Assembly: GCF_013256625.1 (NCBI RefSeq)
Contig: NZ_CP053908.1
Location: 4,092,001-4,156,000 of the forward strand
DNA from: Hymenobacter sp. BRD128
GTDB taxonomy: Bacteria > Bacteroidota > Bacteroidia > Cytophagales > Hymenobacteraceae
DNA length: 64,000 nt
Reading direction: 5' to 3'
Shown here: piece after piece, positions 62,125 to 64,000 of the stretch
Position numbering within the stretch: position 1 is the first letter of the stretch
How the letters are laid out: each line of letters starts with the position of its first letter
Made by a program: the position numbers and the translations under genes
Notes under the pieces: model-generated
What the model saw: the letters and a program-made list of their open reading frames with translations, nothing else
The model's database searches: none
What the model was told of the DNA's origin: nothing

Positions 62125-63129
62125 ATGCATTTCGTAACCCTCATTCCCGGCGATGGTATCGGTCCGGAAATCACCCGTGCCGTTGTCGATATCCTCACCG
62201 CCGCCCAGGCGCCGGTGCAGTGGGAAACCCACAACGCGGGCGAAACGGCCCTGGCCGAAAGCGGTGCCCTGCTACCCCAAACGCTGTTTGACTCGCTGGA
62301 GCGCACCCGTGTGGGCCTCAAAGGCCCTGTGACCACGCCGGTAGGCAAAGGGTTTCGCAGCGTAAACATTACGCTGCGCCAGAAATACGACCTCTACCAG
62401 AACGTGCGCCCGGCCAAGACGACGCCCGGCATCGAAACGCCCTTCAAAGGCATTGACCTGGTGCTGTTTCGCGAGAATACCGAGGGCCTCTATGCCGGGC
62501 TGGAGTTGTGGGACGAGCGCCTGGGCATTGCCGATTCCATCAGCCGCAACACCGTGGTGGGCTGCCGCAAAATCTGCCGCGCCGCCTTTGCCTACGCCGC
62601 CAAGCACGGCCGCAAGCACGTGACGCTGGCCCACAAAGGCAACATCCTGAAGCAGGCCGGCAAGCTTATGATTGATGCCTGCAAAGAGGCGTCGGCCGAG
62701 TTTCCGGAGGTGACGTTTTACGACGACCGCATCATTGATAATATGTGCATGCAGCTGGTGAATAAGCCCCAGCAGTTCGACGTGATTGTGACCACCAACC
62801 TGTTTGGCGACATCCTTTCCGACCTCTGCGCTGGCCTCGTGGGCGGGCTAGGGGTGGTGGCCGGTGCCAACATCGGCGACAATATGGCCATCTTCGAGGC
62901 CGTGCACGGCTCGGCCCCCGACATTGCCGGCCAGGGCAAAGCCAACCCCACCGCCCTGCTGCGCTCGGCGCTGATGATGCTTGAGCACCTGGACGAAAAG
63001 CCTTATGCGGAGCGCATTGAGGCGGCCCTCAACGAAACGCTGCTGCACAAAGAGCAGTGCACCGGCGACCTCGGCGGCCGGGCCTCGACCAGCGAATTTG
63101 CCCAGCATATTATTGATAAGCTGAAGTAA
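62125..63129 (+). CDS. NAD-dependent isocitrate dehydrogenase / isopropylmalate dehydrogenase family
   Basis: A 334-residue beta-decarboxylating dehydrogenase. The N-terminus MHFVTLIPGDGIGPEITRAV, the substrate motif FRENTEGLYAGLE (about 114-126), YDDRIIDNMCMQLV and GGLGVVAGANIGDNMAIFEAVHGSAPDIAGQ are typical of short NAD-IDH (mitochondrial-like) rather than LeuB, which would have a longer leucine-specific region. It is probably the TCA cycle enzyme. The start is ATG 62125. Confidence 0.9.
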   Translation: MHFVTLIPGDGIGPEITRAVVDILTAAQAPVQWETHNAGETALAESGALLPQTLFDSLERTRVGLKGPVTTPVGKGFRSVNITLRQKYDLYQNVRPAKTTPGIETPFKGIDLVLFRENTEGLYAGLELWDERLGIADSISRNTVVGCRKICRAAFAYAAKHGRKHVTLAHKGNILKQAGKLMIDACKEASAEFPEVTFYDDRIIDNMCMQLVNKPQQFDVIVTTNLFGDILSDLCAGLVGGLGVVAGANIGDNMAIFEAVHGSAPDIAGQGKANPTALLRSALMMLEHLDEKPYAERIEAALNETLLHKEQCTGDLGGRASTSEFAQHIIDKLK

Positions 63130-63147
63130 TCGATTTTAACCCCTGAC

Positions 63148-63181
63148 CATCGGGCGCAGGCTAGCCAGGCCGCGCCCGATG
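63148..63181 (+). other. Hairpin between idh and DUF1573 gene
   Basis: Arms 63148-63157 and 63172-63181 form a perfect 10-bp GC stem ending 8 bp before the next start codon. There is no U-tract, so a leader or RBS-occluding structure is as likely as a terminator. Confidence 0.45.
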
Positions 63182-63189
63182 CTGCGTAT

Positions 63190-63693
63190 ATGCTGCGTTC
63201 TACTCTCTACTCTCTTGCCGTGGCGGCCCTGCTGCTGGGCGGCTGCAACCGCGACAAAACCGAAGCCGGTACCCAGGGCATGAATGCGGCCGCCGACGAG
63301 GCGGCCACCGATGCCAAGGCTAACCCCACCATCGATAACCCCAACGTGGCCAGCGATACCGAGGCGCCCAACCCCAACGCACCGGTACTTACTTTCGCCG
63401 AAAAGCAGTTCGATTTTGGCGATATTCAGCCTGATAGCAAGGTGCAGCACGTCTTCAAGTTTACGAACACCGGCAAGACGCCGCTGCTCATTGCCGATGC
63501 CACGGCCAGCTGCGGCTGCACCACCCCCAGCTGGACTAAAAATGCGGTAGCGCCCGGTGCCACCGGCGAGATGGAAGTGCAGTTTGACAGCCACGGCAAG
63601 CAGGGCCTCATCAGCAAGCAAGTGAGTGTGCGGGCCAATACCCAGCCCAGCATCACGACTATCTACATCAAAGGCAATGTGCTGACGAAGTAA
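63190..63693 (+). CDS. DUF1573 domain lipoprotein
   Basis: A 167-residue lipoprotein (lipobox LLLGGC, Cys about residue 19), an acidic Ala/Asn linker (about 20-62) and an Ig-like DUF1573 domain (about 63-167) with FDFGDIQPDSKVQHVFKFTNTG, SCGCTTPSW and VRANTQPSITTIYIKGNV. DUF1573 proteins are frequent in Bacteroidota envelopes; function unknown. Confidence 0.9.
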   Translation: MLRSTLYSLAVAALLLGGCNRDKTEAGTQGMNAAADEAATDAKANPTIDNPNVASDTEAPNPNAPVLTFAEKQFDFGDIQPDSKVQHVFKFTNTGKTPLLIADATASCGCTTPSWTKNAVAPGATGEMEVQFDSHGKQGLISKQVSVRANTQPSITTIYIKGNVLTK

Positions 63694-63811
63694 GGCGCCG
63701 TGCTGGCTAGGGTGGTAGCCGCTACAACGGCGCTGGCTAGCCTACCTTGCTGCCCGGTTATTTCTCGGCCTTGTCAGTTCCGCGTTTTTTGCGCTTTCTT
63801 AGATTTAACTC

Positions 63812-64000
63812 ATGACTTTTTTAACTCTCTTGCTTCAGGCACCTGCATCGGGCAGCGGCATCATGCAGCTTATCTTCCCGGCAGCTATCGGCCTGGTGCT
63901 GTATTTCTTCATGATTCGGCCGCAGCAGCGCAAAACCTCCGAGGCCAAGGCCTTTCGCGAGTCGCTGGTGAAGGGCACCCGCGTAGTCACTATCGGCGGC
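63812..64000 (+). CDS. yajC: Preprotein translocase subunit YajC (3' truncated by window)
   Basis: The ATG at 63812 opens a frame that continues past the end of the window (63 codons seen). One membrane helix (about 17-36, LIFPAAIGLVLYFFMIRPQQ) followed by RKTSEAKAFRESLVKGTRVVTIGG is the characteristic YajC sequence. YajC associates with SecDF. The remainder lies beyond 64000. Confidence 0.9.
   Translation, partial: MTFLTLLLQAPASGSGIMQLIFPAAIGLVLYFFMIRPQQRKTSEAKAFRESLVKGTRVVTIGG

Overview
The window comes from a GC-rich member of the Bacteroidota, most likely Hymenobacter or a close relative (Cytophagales, Hymenobacteraceae). The evidence is a complete type IX secretion (T9SS)/gliding core (porP-gldK-gldL-gldM-gldN), further T9SS genes (porE-like, sprE/porW-like), Bacteroidota-only families (DUF4271, DUF4293, DUF4476), an ATP synthase operon without beta and epsilon genes, almost no Shine-Dalgarno sequences, and promoters of the Bacteroidota TAnnTTTG (-7) type. 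The genus is an inference; there is no rRNA in the window. The DNA is about 60% GC, with many CTAG tetranucleotides in GGCTAG/CTAGCC context.

Layout. 0-4.4 kb: CPBP protease, CdsA, glutamate dehydrogenase, phosphatidylserine decarboxylase (two phospholipid genes). 4.4-12 kb: a membrane protein, kynureninase, thiolase, DUF4293, DUF4476, the PorE-like OmpA lipoprotein and a conserved small protein. 12-14.4 kb: a two-gene membrane Fe-S oxidoreductase. 14.5-16.8 kb: tRNA-Phe, a small beta-barrel protein, a FabH-like ketosynthase and ArfB. 17.4-20.8 kb: a four-gene signalling locus (271-aa orphan, 7-TM protein, histidine kinase, NarL-type regulator) bracketed by two copies of a paired palindromic motif with identical 26-bp spacing. 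20.8-29.5 kb: MgtE, a cyanophycinase-family peptidase, a MORN-like lipoprotein, YraN, LipB, a WecA-type transferase, DUF4271 and HemD. 29.6-35.5 kb: the T9SS core. 35.6-43.2 kb: UvrC, PBP1A and SprE. 43.3-49.8 kb: the ATP synthase operon, including a-c-b-delta-alpha-gamma. 49.9-53.7 kb: a TPR histidine kinase and its regulator, a 70-aa protein and TruA. 53.8-59.1 kb: two ABC exporter half-genes facing each other around two tRNA-Pro genes and a small protein that resembles a free-standing T9SS sorting domain. 59.2-64 kb: leucine-type dehydrogenase, NusB, YtxH, NAD-isocitrate dehydrogenase, a DUF1573 lipoprotein and the start of yajC, which runs off the end.

Most genes are housekeeping. The best candidates for something undescribed are the 7-TM/kinase/regulator locus with its paired operators and attenuator-like palindrome, the family of long intergenic palindromes (two of which contain an inverted copy of the last codons of a neighbouring gene), the apparently split heterodimeric ABC exporter, and the orphan sorting-domain-like protein.

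Start codons were moved from the longest open frame where a better ATG, a signal peptide or a -7 promoter element argued for it. Residue positions are approximate.
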